A stretch of 64,000 nucleotides of DNA from Microbacterium yannicii (lineage in GTDB: Bacteria; Actinomycetota; Actinomycetes; Actinomycetales; Microbacteriaceae), in NCBI RefSeq assembly GCF_024055635.1, contig NZ_JAMXMB010000008.1, positions 208,252 to 272,251 on the forward strand, written 5' to 3'. A program made the translations under genes and the position numbers. Of the stretch, positions 28,101 to 36,367 are shown piece after piece. The first letter of the stretch is position 1. Each line of letters starts with the position of its first letter. The notes beneath the pieces were generated by a model, which searched no databases, was not told where the DNA came from, and saw only the letters and a program-made list of their open reading frames with translations.

Positions 28101-28119
28101 GCCGATTCCCGTCAGCCCC
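28101..28119. repeat. tRNA-Gly 3' end, copy 2 (att-like scar)
   Basis: Exact copy of 27945-27963, not attached to any tRNA body. It is followed six bases later by a good terminator, as though this were the original tRNA-Gly 3' end before 156 bases were inserted. The intervening segment has no gene. Confidence 0.7.
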
Positions 28120-28125
28120 TCGATC

Positions 28126-28149
28126 AGAAAGCCCCGACGAGTCGGGGCT
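28126..28149 (+). terminator. Rho-independent terminator
   Basis: Eleven-base arms AAAGCCCCGAC (28126-28136) and GTCGGGGCTTT (28139-28149), followed by CTTTCG. Probably the ancestral tRNA-Gly terminator. Confidence 0.8.
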
Positions 28150-28288
28150 TTCTTTCGTCCCCCGCGATGTCAGGCTCAGGCGCCGATCACCCCGCCTTCC
28201 TGATAGGCGCCCGCGCGTCATGCTGTTGCTCGCAGGCCTCGAAGCGGCAGACTGTGGATCAACCGTCCCATGGCCGGCAGGAGCCGCG

Positions 28289-29197
28289 ATGAGCAGTCCG
28301 AACCCCGCCCCGCTGCCGGGCCCGCCGAAGAAGCTGCCGCGGCGTCCGGCATCCACCCTCGCCGAGAAGTGGACGCGCATCGATGACGTCGACGTCTTCT
28401 ATCGCGAGTCTCCCCGCCCCTCTCGCGACCCTCGCGTCATGGCACACGTGCACGGGTTCGGGCTGTCGGGCCGCTACCTGCTGCCGACGGCCGAAAAGCT
28501 GGCCGAGGAATTCCACACGTATGTCCCTGACCTTCCCGGCTTCGGCCGCAGCGGCAAGCGGCGGGACATGCTCGACATCCCCGACCTCGCCCGCGCCACG
28601 CTCGACTTCCTGGACGATCGCGGCGTGGAGAAGGCGACGCTCGTCGGCAACTCCATGGGATGCCCCGTCATCATCGAGTTCGCGCACCGGTACCCCGATC
28701 GCATCGATCGCGCCGTCCTGGTCTCGCCCGCCGGCGGACTGTTCAATCAGCCGCTGCGGCGCGCGATCACGCAGCTCTCCCAGGATGCGCCGCGGGAGCC
28801 GGTCAGGATGGCGCGGGTCGCGGTGCCCGACTACGTGCGGTTCGGGGTGCCGAGCACGACCCGCATGTTCCGCGCGCTCACGCAGTATCCGTCTCTGCAG
28901 CGGCTGCTCGAGATGAAGCTCCCGACGCTGGTCGTGCTGGGGCAGCGCGATCCGCTGCTGCCGCATGCGCACCGCGTCGACGAGATCGCCAGCCAGACCG
29001 ACAGCCATGTGCTCGTGGTGATGATGGAAGGCGCCGCGCACGCGATCAACTTCAGTCACCCCGGGCAGTTGGCCCACGTCATCCGGCACTTCATGGACGA
29101 CCTGCCGATCGAGAACGATCCGTCGTGGCCGGGGCATGTGCGCCTCTACGAGGTGCACCGCGGCAAGCACCACCCCGCGCCGAAGCCGCGAGAGTAA
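28289..29197 (+). CDS. Alpha/beta hydrolase
   Basis: Alpha/beta hydrolase of 302 residues. The oxyanion region HVHGFGLSGRYLLP comes first, the nucleophile elbow GNSMGC follows at about 119-124, the acid is in VLGQRDPLLP, and the catalytic His is in GAAHAINFSHPGQLAH. There is no signal peptide; the Pro/Lys-rich N terminus (PGPPKKLPRRP) is probably disordered. ATG 28289 has AGGAG six bases upstream, which decides the start. Substrate unknown. Confidence 0.85.
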   Translation: MSSPNPAPLPGPPKKLPRRPASTLAEKWTRIDDVDVFYRESPRPSRDPRVMAHVHGFGLSGRYLLPTAEKLAEEFHTYVPDLPGFGRSGKRRDMLDIPDLARATLDFLDDRGVEKATLVGNSMGCPVIIEFAHRYPDRIDRAVLVSPAGGLFNQPLRRAITQLSQDAPREPVRMARVAVPDYVRFGVPSTTRMFRALTQYPSLQRLLEMKLPTLVVLGQRDPLLPHAHRVDEIASQTDSHVLVVMMEGAAHAINFSHPGQLAHVIRHFMDDLPIENDPSWPGHVRLYEVHRGKHHPAPKPRE

Positions 29198-29228
29198 TTC
29201 GTCCGTGGACGAGCAGAGTCCAATGGGC

Positions 29229-29768
29229 TCACCCGAGGGGCTTCGCCTCGAGGTGCTCGCGGACATGCGACAGGTAGTGGTCGGCATTGCGGAGCAGCCC
29301 GGCGCGCTCCTCGTCGGTCAATGACCGGCGCACCTTGCCGGGCACCCCGGCGACGAGCGAGCCGTCAGGGATCTCGGATCCCTCCAGCACCACCGCTCCC
29401 CCGGCGATGAGGCATCCCGCGCCGATCCTCGCGCCGTTGAGCACCACCGCGCCCATGCCGATGAGCGAGCCGTCGCCGATCGTGCACCCGTGGACGACGG
29501 CGTTGTGGCCGACCGAGACGTTCTCTCCGATCACGACGGGCTTTCCGGCATCCACATGCACCGACACGTTGTCCTGCAGGTTGCTGTTGACGCCCACGGT
29601 GATCGTGTCGCCATCGGCGCGGAGCACGGCGTTGTACCAGACGCTCGCGCCGCGGGCGAGAGTCACTCCCCCGACGATGCGCGCACCGGCCGCGACGAAT
29701 GCCGTGGGGTCGAGATCCGGCGTCCTGCCGGCGGCGGCGAGCACGGAGGCTCCGGGGGCGACGGTCAT
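29229..29768 (-). CDS. Gamma carbonic anhydrase-like hexapeptide protein
   Basis: Left-handed beta-helix protein of 179 residues. Hexapeptide repeats run from about 27 to 145. The three zinc ligands of the gamma class are present as H71, H88 and H93 (SVHVDAG, VGHNAVVHG), and the helical C terminus SLTDEERAGLLRNADHYLSH closes the fold. It probably hydrates CO2 or is a relative of PaaY. Its ATG overlaps the stop of the upstream acyltransferase by four bases, so the two are co-translated. Confidence 0.9.
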   Translation of the reverse strand: MTVAPGASVLAAAGRTPDLDPTAFVAAGARIVGGVTLARGASVWYNAVLRADGDTITVGVNSNLQDNVSVHVDAGKPVVIGENVSVGHNAVVHGCTIGDGSLIGMGAVVLNGARIGAGCLIAGGAVVLEGSEIPDGSLVAGVPGKVRRSLTDEERAGLLRNADHYLSHVREHLEAKPLG

Positions 29769-31912
29769 GGCTGGCCTCTCTTCGCGAGCGCGGTCTCGAT
29801 GGCGGCGGTGTACCAGGGTGCCAGGGTGTCGGCGAACGTCACGGTGAGATGGTCCTGGTCGCGGTAGATGTTCGCGCCGCCGACGACGGGGGCGCACAGC
29901 TCGGCGCCGCAGTAGACATCGGTGAAGTCGAGCAGCGTCGCCGCGTCGAGTCCGGATGCCGCCTCCTTGAGCGGATCGTCGGCGACGAGCACATCGGAGC
30001 GGACCCCATCGCATTCCGCGACGTCGCGCGTACGGAGGCACTTGTTCGGGTCGGTCTCCCAGACAGGGTTGTCGACGACGGTGATGACGGGGATGCCGCG
30101 CTCCTGCACCGTGCTCCACGCCTCGCGGTAGCCGGCGACTGCGGCATCGTGCGACGAGTCGTACCCGGCTGACGAGTACGGGGTCGTGGCCAGCGCCGCC
30201 GTGAACACGGCATCCAGGTCCGCGTCGTCGATCGCGTTCTGCACGCGCTCGCGCCACTCGGTGCAGGCGGCCCCGAAGGCTCCCGGCGTCGACAGCGGCG
30301 TCGTGTTCCAGGGGCAGGCGCCCTTGAACCACGTGACCAGCTGCCACCCGTTCTCGTCGGCCATCCGCTGGAACGTCGTGAGCAGCTGGTAGGCGTGGCT
30401 GTCGCCGATGAGGGCGATGCGCGGAGCATCGGGGTCGTCCGAGCCGAACGTGCACGACACCGGCCTCGAGTCGGTCAGCTGCACGAAGCACTGCGGGTGC
30501 TCCGGGCGGTCGATGCCGGCGAACCCGGGCGCGGGCAGGATCTCGCCCGCGAAGTCGGCGTCGGCGCATGACGCATCGAGGACGGATGCGGCACCGAAGC
30601 ACTCCGGCGGGTTCTCCTGCAGCGCGGCGATGTCGCGCGTGCCCTGGCTGTACAGCGGCGCGTTCACGAGCCATGCGGTGCCCGCGACGAGGGCGACGAC
30701 CATCATCGCCGCGAGGGACGTCCACAGCGTCACCCGCGGCGGTCGCGAGGTCAGCACCTTCCAGCGGCGCGCGGGGTCCTCGACGAACCGCTTGGTCAGC
30801 CAGGCGAGCACGAAGCACAGCGCGAGGAGGGCGACGCGATGGTAGATCGTGAGCCCCCAGAAGGGCACCGACGGCGCGATGACGATCAAGGGCCAGTGCC
30901 ACAGGTACAGCGAGTACGAGATGTCGCCGACGAACTGCGCCGGTCGGATGGCGAGGATCCGCGTCGGGTACCACCAGCGGTCGGTGTTCGACGCGGCGAT
31001 CACGGCGGCGGCGCCGAGCGTCGGCAGGGCCGCCATGTAGCCGGGGAACGGCGTCTGGGCATCGAACGTGAAGGCGACGTACAGCAGGAGCAGGATGCCG
31101 CCCCATCCGAGCAGGAAGCTGCCCAAGGCGTTGCGCACCCGCAGCATCGGGATGAGTGCGATCAGCGCGCCGACGCCGAACTGCCACATCCTGCCGAACG
31201 TGACGAAGTATGCCGGCGCCGGGTTCGTGATGGTGAAGATCACGCAGAACACGAACGAGACGACAGTGACGATCCCGAGCGCGCCGATGACGGTGCGGCG
31301 CCGCTCACCGCGGAACCACTTCACGCCGATCCATGCCGCCAGGAGCATGATGAGCGGCCACATCACGTAGAACTGCTCTTCGAGCGACAGCGACCAGTAG
31401 TGCTGGACCGTCGTCGGAGAGCCCGCGTGGTTGAGGTAGTCCGCCGAGTTCAGCGCGAGATACCAGTTCTCGACGTAGAACGTCGACGCGAGGATCTCGC
31501 GCACCTCGTTCGGCAGGGCCGATGTGGGCATGAGGTACGGCGACATCACCACGACGGCGCAGAACAGCAGGACGAGGAGGGATGCCGGGAGCAGCCGCCG
31601 TGCGCGCCGCGCCCAGAACTGGCCCAGCCTGACCGTTCCCGTCGCGGTGAGCTCGCGCATCAGATGCCCGGTGATGAGGAAGCCCGAGATGACGAAGAAG
31701 ATGTCGACGCCGATGTAGCCGCCGGTGAGGCGGCCGGGCCAGAAATGATAGAGCACGACGCACAGGACCGCGATGGCGCGAAGCCCCTGCACGTGCGGGA
31801 TGAACCGCGACGGCTCGGCGTGCTCGGGCGAGCGGTCGCGGGGCTCACGGGTCACGGTCTTGGCGGGAACGCCCAGATCCTGCGGTCCGAGGTCGTGATC
31901 GGCGGAAGGCAC
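29765..31912 (-). CDS. OafA-type membrane acyltransferase with SGNH domain
   Basis: Membrane protein of 715 residues. The acyltransferase-3 domain spans about 38-370, with ten or so helices and the catalytic signature HVQGLRAIAVLCVVLYHFWP. YIGVDIFFVISGFLITGHL follows. After an eleventh helix near 405 comes an extracytoplasmic SGNH hydrolase-like domain with GDSH (about 495) and the closing DQDHLT motif. Such proteins O-acetylate cell-surface polysaccharides or peptidoglycan. The acceptor is unknown, and no glycan cluster surrounds the gene. Confidence 0.9.
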   Translation of the reverse strand: MPSADHDLGPQDLGVPAKTVTREPRDRSPEHAEPSRFIPHVQGLRAIAVLCVVLYHFWPGRLTGGYIGVDIFFVISGFLITGHLMRELTATGTVRLGQFWARRARRLLPASLLVLLFCAVVVMSPYLMPTSALPNEVREILASTFYVENWYLALNSADYLNHAGSPTTVQHYWSLSLEEQFYVMWPLIMLLAAWIGVKWFRGERRRTVIGALGIVTVVSFVFCVIFTITNPAPAYFVTFGRMWQFGVGALIALIPMLRVRNALGSFLLGWGGILLLLYVAFTFDAQTPFPGYMAALPTLGAAAVIAASNTDRWWYPTRILAIRPAQFVGDISYSLYLWHWPLIVIAPSVPFWGLTIYHRVALLALCFVLAWLTKRFVEDPARRWKVLTSRPPRVTLWTSLAAMMVVALVAGTAWLVNAPLYSQGTRDIAALQENPPECFGAASVLDASCADADFAGEILPAPGFAGIDRPEHPQCFVQLTDSRPVSCTFGSDDPDAPRIALIGDSHAYQLLTTFQRMADENGWQLVTWFKGACPWNTTPLSTPGAFGAACTEWRERVQNAIDDADLDAVFTAALATTPYSSAGYDSSHDAAVAGYREAWSTVQERGIPVITVVDNPVWETDPNKCLRTRDVAECDGVRSDVLVADDPLKEAASGLDAATLLDFTDVYCGAELCAPVVGGANIYRDQDHLTVTFADTLAPWYTAAIETALAKRGQP

Positions 31913-31990
31913 GCATCGACGTTAGCCGCTGTCGCATCGCTTCTCCGCACCGACCACCCGCAAAGCGGGTTTAGCCCAGCCTTGTCTTGC

Positions 31991-32018
31991 TTGCGGAATG
32001 ACCCCTGCTGAGTAGCGT
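31991..32018 (+). promoter_or_regulatory. Candidate dps promoter
   Basis: TTGCGG (31991-31996), a 16-base spacer and TAGCGT (32013-32018) lie about 60 bases before the dps start codon. Similarity to housekeeping actinobacterial promoters; not experimentally supported. Confidence 0.45.
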
Positions 32019-32079
32019 TGCACTCACTGGAGGACGACCGCCGATCTGAGCGTTCCTCCGCACGATGGAGGCCGGAGAT

Positions 32080-32562
32080 ATGACGAACACCCAGACCACC
32101 CCCGCAACCGCAGCGAACCCCGACGTCGCCGCCGCGACGGCGCAGTTCCTCACCCCCGTCGTCCTGGGCCTGCAGGCCCTGGCCGTGAACGGGAAGCAGG
32201 CGCACTGGAACGTGCGCGGCGCCAACTTCATCGCGATCCACGAGCTCCTCGACTCGGTGGTCGTTCACGCGCAGGACGGCGCGGACCAGGCCGCGGAGCG
32301 CATCGTCGCACTGGGCCTGCCCGTCGACGCGCGTGTCAGCACCGTGGCGCAGAAGACCGCGACGGCCGTTCCCGCCGGATTCACGCAGTGGGACGCGCTG
32401 ATCCGCAACGTGATCACTGACATGGACACCGTCATCGCGGACGTCCAGGCCGCCATCGACGGACTGGACGAATTCGATCTGACGAGCCAGGACATCGCGA
32501 TCAACATCAAGGAGTCGCTCGAGAAGGACCGCTGGTTCCTCTTCGCGCACCTCGCAGAGTGA
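32080..32562 (+). CDS. dps: Dps-family ferritin-like DNA-protection protein
   Basis: Mini-ferritin of 160 residues that oxidises and stores iron and can protect DNA during stress. The inter-subunit ferroxidase residues are all present at the expected spacing: H42 (KQAHWNV), H54 and D58 (IHELLD), D69 and E73 (DGADQAAERI). A short Thr/Ala-rich N-terminal tail may bind DNA. The ATG at 32080 is preferred because GGAGG lies eight bases upstream. It is monocistronic and ends before a bidirectional hairpin. Confidence 0.94.
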   Translation: MTNTQTTPATAANPDVAAATAQFLTPVVLGLQALAVNGKQAHWNVRGANFIAIHELLDSVVVHAQDGADQAAERIVALGLPVDARVSTVAQKTATAVPAGFTQWDALIRNVITDMDTVIADVQAAIDGLDEFDLTSQDIAINIKESLEKDRWFLFAHLAE

Positions 32563-32576
32563 GCTGACCGCCTGAC

Positions 32577-32605
32577 GAACACCCCCGGGTCTCCCGGGGG
32601 TGTTC
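32577..32605. terminator. Bidirectional terminator between dps and response regulator
   Basis: Perfect 13-bp arms (32577-32589 and 32593-32605) with a TCT loop between convergent genes. Confidence 0.8.
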
Positions 32606-32611
32606 GTCGTT

Positions 32612-33304
32612 TCACGGATGCTGCAGAAAGGCGAGGACGGCGAGCACCCGCCGATGCTCGGTGCCGGACTCCTCCAGCCCGAGTTTCGCGAAGATCGCGC
32701 TGATGTTCTTCTCGACCGCGCCCACGCCGATGAACAGCCGCTCGGCGATGCTGGCATTGCTGCGGCCTTCTGCCATGAGCGTGAGGACGTCCCGCTCGCG
32801 CGGGGTGAGCGTGGCCAGCGGATCGGGCCGAGCGGACAGCAGGCCCTGCACGACGAGCGGGTCGAGCACCGTACCGCGCTCGCGGACGCGGCGGACGGCA
32901 TCCGTGAACTCGTCGAGGGACGTGACGCGGTCCTTCAGCAGATAGCCGATCCCGCCCTCACCGCCCGCGAGCAGCTCGCGGGCGTAGACGCCTTCGACGT
33001 ACTGGCTCAGTACGAGGATGCCGACGTGGGGAAGGGCGGCGCGCACCGCGAGGGCGGCTCGGATCCCTTCGTCGCGGAAGCCCGGCGGCAGGCGCACATC
33101 GAGGATCGCGACGTCGGCGTGCGCGTCACGGACCCGTGCCACGACGTCCTGCGCATCGCCCCACGCGCCGGCGGTCGTGTAACCGGCCTCGTCGAACAGC
33201 CGCACGAGACCCTCGCGCAGGAGGACCGAGTCTTCGAAGAGGACCACGCGGAGCGCAGCGGAATCGGGCGAGGCGGGCATCCCCTCAGAATAGGCAGTGG
33301 TCAC
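32612..33304 (-). CDS. LuxR-type response regulator of two-component system
   Basis: Response regulator of about 230 residues in the NarL/LuxR group. The receiver domain (VVLFEDSVLLREGL; phosphoacceptor in VAILDVRLPP; late lysine in YLLKDRV) is followed by a HTH domain LTPRERDVLTLMAEGRSNASIAERL. Two starts are possible. GTG 33304 overlaps the kinase stop by four bases (GTGA) and is used here; ATG 33280 has AGGGG too close to serve as a ribosome site. It pairs with the histidine kinase upstream and probably controls the multicopper-oxidase operon, which would be autoregulation. Confidence 0.88.
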   Translation of the reverse strand: MTTAYSEGMPASPDSAALRVVLFEDSVLLREGLVRLFDEAGYTTAGAWGDAQDVVARVRDAHADVAILDVRLPPGFRDEGIRAALAVRAALPHVGILVLSQYVEGVYARELLAGGEGGIGYLLKDRVTSLDEFTDAVRRVRERGTVLDPLVVQGLLSARPDPLATLTPRERDVLTLMAEGRSNASIAERLFIGVGAVEKNISAIFAKLGLEESGTEHRRVLAVLAFLQHP

Positions 33305-34704
33305 GATGCGACCGCCAGCGGGATGTGTGCTCCGACCGACGTCGGCCCGCCGACTGGGCTCGTGATGACGAGGATCCCGCGCAGACCCGCGACGCGCTCG
33401 CGCAGCCCCTCGAGGCCGTGTCCCGTCGTGATGACGGCGCCGCCGCGGCCGTTGTCGACGACCCAGACGTCCAGGTGCGTGGGCACGCCGCCGGTGCTGC
33501 GGCGGAGCGAGGCGCGCACCGTCGCTGCGGTGGCGCCGGAGTGCTTGACGGCGTTGGTCATCAGCTCGGCGACGACGAAGTACACCGTCCGGGCGACCTC
33601 CTGGCTCACGGCGCGATCGATCGCCGGGTCGATCTCCACCTGCGCCCACAGGGGCGATCCGGCCGCCAGCGCGTCGAGCGCGGCCGCGAGGCCGCGGTCC
33701 TGCAGCAGGGGCGGAGCGACACCGCTCGAAAGGGCGCGCAACTCGTCGAGCGCCGCCTTCGCGTGACCCCGCGCCTCGCGGGCGAGTTCGGCCGCGGCAT
33801 CCGCGTCCCCCGCCTCGGCACGACGCTCGAGCGCGGCCAGGTCCATCTGCAGCCGCACGAGGCGCTGCTGGGGTCCGTCGTGGATGTCCCGCTCGAGGCG
33901 GCGCAGCGCCACATCCTCGGCGTGCACCGCGGCGCTGCGAGCGGCTGACTCCGCGCGCACCTCAGCGGCGAGGTCGTCGGAGTTCCAGCGACCCAGCATG
34001 CCCGTGGCGACGGCGTGGTGACCGCGTGCCAGACCGCCGAGCACCCACGGCATGGTGGCTGTGAAGAGGATGCCGGCGACGAGGTACAGCGTGACCTCCA
34101 CGGACCAGCTCGACCAGCCGCCGAACAGCCACGGCAGGTAGTCGCCGACGAAACGGCCCCATTCGCCGTCGCGCCCGTCGCTGCCGCCTCGCGGCAGGAA
34201 CGATCCCCAGAACCAGTAGGTCAGTCCGCCGAGCCCGACGCTCAGCCACACCGTCGTCAGTGCGAACGAGATGGTGCTGATGAGGGGGTTCACGATCATG
34301 CCGTGGACCAGGTACAGCCAGTAGTGCGCATTGCGGATGGGTCGAGTGAGCGTCATCCAGAAGCCGGTCCTGTCGGCGGTATCGCGGTTCCACTCCGGTT
34401 CGTCGATCTCGGGAAGACCGGTCAGCAGCAGCAGGAACCGGTCCGCCACACCGAACCCTCTCGCGAGGAGGAGGGTGAGCACGCCCAGCGGCAGGCCGAT
34501 GAGGATGACCAGCAGCCCGACGCTCGTCCAGAACAGCGGGGCGAGCACGCTGATCGAGATCATCGCGAGGACGAAGACCGCGAGGAGGTAGAGGGCGCTG
34601 CCAGGAGTGCGGACCCACGCCCGCCCGTAAGAGGCCCAGAACCCGGTGGCGGGCCCGGACGCGCCCGGCTGCAGCGGGGCCGGCTCAGTGGTCGTGACGG
34701 TCAT
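33301..34704 (-). CDS. Membrane sensor histidine kinase (HisKA_3)
   Basis: Sensor kinase of 467 residues. An N-terminal sensor region has about four to six membrane segments (roughly 38-90, 130-170, 200-225). The dimerisation/phosphoacceptor helix is LERDIHDGPQQRLVRLQMDL, and the ATPase domain has AELMTNAVKHSG (N box) and VVDNGRGG with GHGLEGLRERV (G boxes). The start ATG 34704 overlaps the last 20 bases of the multicopper-oxidase gene and has GGGAG upstream. The signal is unknown; the neighbour suggests a metal or redox stimulus. Confidence 0.9.
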   Translation of the reverse strand: MTVTTTEPAPLQPGASGPATGFWASYGRAWVRTPGSALYLLAVFVLAMISISVLAPLFWTSVGLLVILIGLPLGVLTLLLARGFGVADRFLLLLTGLPEIDEPEWNRDTADRTGFWMTLTRPIRNAHYWLYLVHGMIVNPLISTISFALTTVWLSVGLGGLTYWFWGSFLPRGGSDGRDGEWGRFVGDYLPWLFGGWSSWSVEVTLYLVAGILFTATMPWVLGGLARGHHAVATGMLGRWNSDDLAAEVRAESAARSAAVHAEDVALRRLERDIHDGPQQRLVRLQMDLAALERRAEAGDADAAAELAREARGHAKAALDELRALSSGVAPPLLQDRGLAAALDALAAGSPLWAQVEIDPAIDRAVSQEVARTVYFVVAELMTNAVKHSGATAATVRASLRRSTGGVPTHLDVWVVDNGRGGAVITTGHGLEGLRERVAGLRGILVITSPVGGPTSVGAHIPLAVAS

Positions 34705-36277
34705 CGGTGTCTCCCTCGGGACGCTTCAGATCGGGCTGCTGGCCCGGCTCCACGACCAGGAACTGTCCCATCATGCCCTGGTCCTCGTGCCACAGGAGGT
34801 GGCAGTGATACATGTACGGGGTGGTCGGATCGGCGTAGTCGTCGAACCGCACCAGCAGCCGGTATTCGCGATCATGCTCGAGCGCGATGGTGTCTTTGAA
34901 GCCGGCCAGCCGGGCAGGCGGAGGCGCGCCGTCGACGCTGAGGATCCGGAACTGCGTGTCGTGGACGTGGAACGAATGCGGCAGCGGGTTGTTGTTGCGC
35001 ACGGTCCACACCTCGCTCGTGTCGACCGTCGCGATGACATCGACCCGATCGAGGTCCATCTCCCGGTCGTTGATGTCGTGCCCCGACATGACGAAGCCGC
35101 GCTCCGCCGCTGCACTGCTCGCATCCGCGGTCGGCAGGCTTGCGAGCCGCGACGGCACCTCCGGTGAGTCCGCGAGGGATGCCGCGGCCCGCAGCTCCAT
35201 CACGTCGAAGCTCGCCGAGCCCGCGTTGAGCGCGGGGTCGGGTGCGTGGGACTGCAGCACGACGCGCTCCCCCGGCTTCACGGAGACCACGATCTCCGCG
35301 CGCTCCCCCGGCGACAGCGGGATGTCCGTCGCGGTGACGGGCGCTTCGAGCAGGCCGCCGTCTGTGCCGACGAGGGAGAACTGCCGGCCGTCGGCGAAGG
35401 CGAAGTCGTACATCCGCGCGCTCGAGCCGTTGAGGAGCCGCAGGCGCACCCGCTCCGTCGTGACATCGAGGTAGGGCGCGACCGTGCCGTTCACCAGGAT
35501 GGTGTCGCCGAGCACTCCGTCGAACTGCATGCCGAGCCCGCCGGCGAACGAACCGTCGGAGTTGAAGGAGCGGTCCTGCACGATGACCGGGAGATCGTCG
35601 ACGCCGTAGTCGCGCGGCAAGGTCAGAGCGGACTCCTCGTCGTCCTGCACCAGGAACATGCCGGCGAGCCCCGCGTCGACCTGCTCACGCGTGCGACCGT
35701 GCAGGTGGTGGTGGTACCAGAGCGTCGCGGCCGGCTGGTCGATGGTCCACGCGGGGTGCCACGTGGCGCCCGCCGCGATCGGCGAGTACGGGCCGCCGTC
35801 CATGGCAGCGGGCAGGTGCATGCCGTGCCAGTGCACGGTCGTCGGATCCGCGAGGTCGTTGGTCACGTCGACGCGCACCTGCTCACCGCGCTCGGCGACG
35901 AGCGTGGGGCCGAGGTAGGTGCCGTCGTACCCGAGTGTCGGCGTGTCGCCCTGCGCGACGAACGACGTCCGTCCCTCCTGCGCAGTCAGCGCGAAGATGC
36001 GGACGCCGTCCTCGACGCGCGACGGCGCCAGAGGCGGGACGGCGAGGGGCGCGCGGAAGTCGACCGTCCCGGCGGCGGGCGGCGCCTTGCGCACCGCGTT
36101 GGTCGCGAACCAGATGCCGCCGGCCGCGACGAGCAGGGCGATGACGGCGAGCGGGATCGCGACGAGGACGATGACGAGCCGGCGACGGCGCCTGCGGCGT
36201 GGCGTCGCGGTCGGCGGCGCCATCGGCGGCGGGGCGGGCGGCTGTGGGGCCCGAGACGCGGACGAGGTGAAGGTCAT
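34685..36277 (-). CDS. Membrane-anchored multicopper oxidase
   Basis: Laccase/CueO-type oxidase of 530 residues that would oxidise a substrate outside the membrane and reduce oxygen to water. A Pro-rich start and RRRRRRR are followed by one membrane segment (about 33-58), so it is a signal-anchored rather than a Tat-cleaved protein. All copper-ligand motifs are present: HWHGMH, WYHHHLHG, HSFHVHD and HCHLLWHEDQGMM, the last giving a methionine axial ligand region. It is the first gene of an operon with a two-component system. Copper detoxification is a plausible role, but no copper chaperone or ATPase is nearby. Confidence 0.9.
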   Translation of the reverse strand: MTFTSSASRAPQPPAPPPMAPPTATPRRRRRRRLVIVLVAIPLAVIALLVAAGGIWFATNAVRKAPPAAGTVDFRAPLAVPPLAPSRVEDGVRIFALTAQEGRTSFVAQGDTPTLGYDGTYLGPTLVAERGEQVRVDVTNDLADPTTVHWHGMHLPAAMDGGPYSPIAAGATWHPAWTIDQPAATLWYHHHLHGRTREQVDAGLAGMFLVQDDEESALTLPRDYGVDDLPVIVQDRSFNSDGSFAGGLGMQFDGVLGDTILVNGTVAPYLDVTTERVRLRLLNGSSARMYDFAFADGRQFSLVGTDGGLLEAPVTATDIPLSPGERAEIVVSVKPGERVVLQSHAPDPALNAGSASFDVMELRAAASLADSPEVPSRLASLPTADASSAAAERGFVMSGHDINDREMDLDRVDVIATVDTSEVWTVRNNNPLPHSFHVHDTQFRILSVDGAPPPARLAGFKDTIALEHDREYRLLVRFDDYADPTTPYMYHCHLLWHEDQGMMGQFLVVEPGQQPDLKRPEGDTDDRHDH

Positions 36278-36330
36278 GCCTCCAGCCTCGCCACGACGCC
36301 GTCGCCGCGGCATCCGACCCCCTCCCGAAC

Positions 36331-36356
36331 CGGTACGGGGGAAGACCCCCGCACCG
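36331..36356 (-). terminator. Hairpin after amidohydrolase
   Basis: Arms CGGTACGGGGG (36331-36341) and CCCCCGCACCG (36346-36356) with one mismatch and loop AAGA, twelve bases past the amidohydrolase stop. Confidence 0.6.
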
Positions 36357-36367
36357 CGGGGAGGGCT

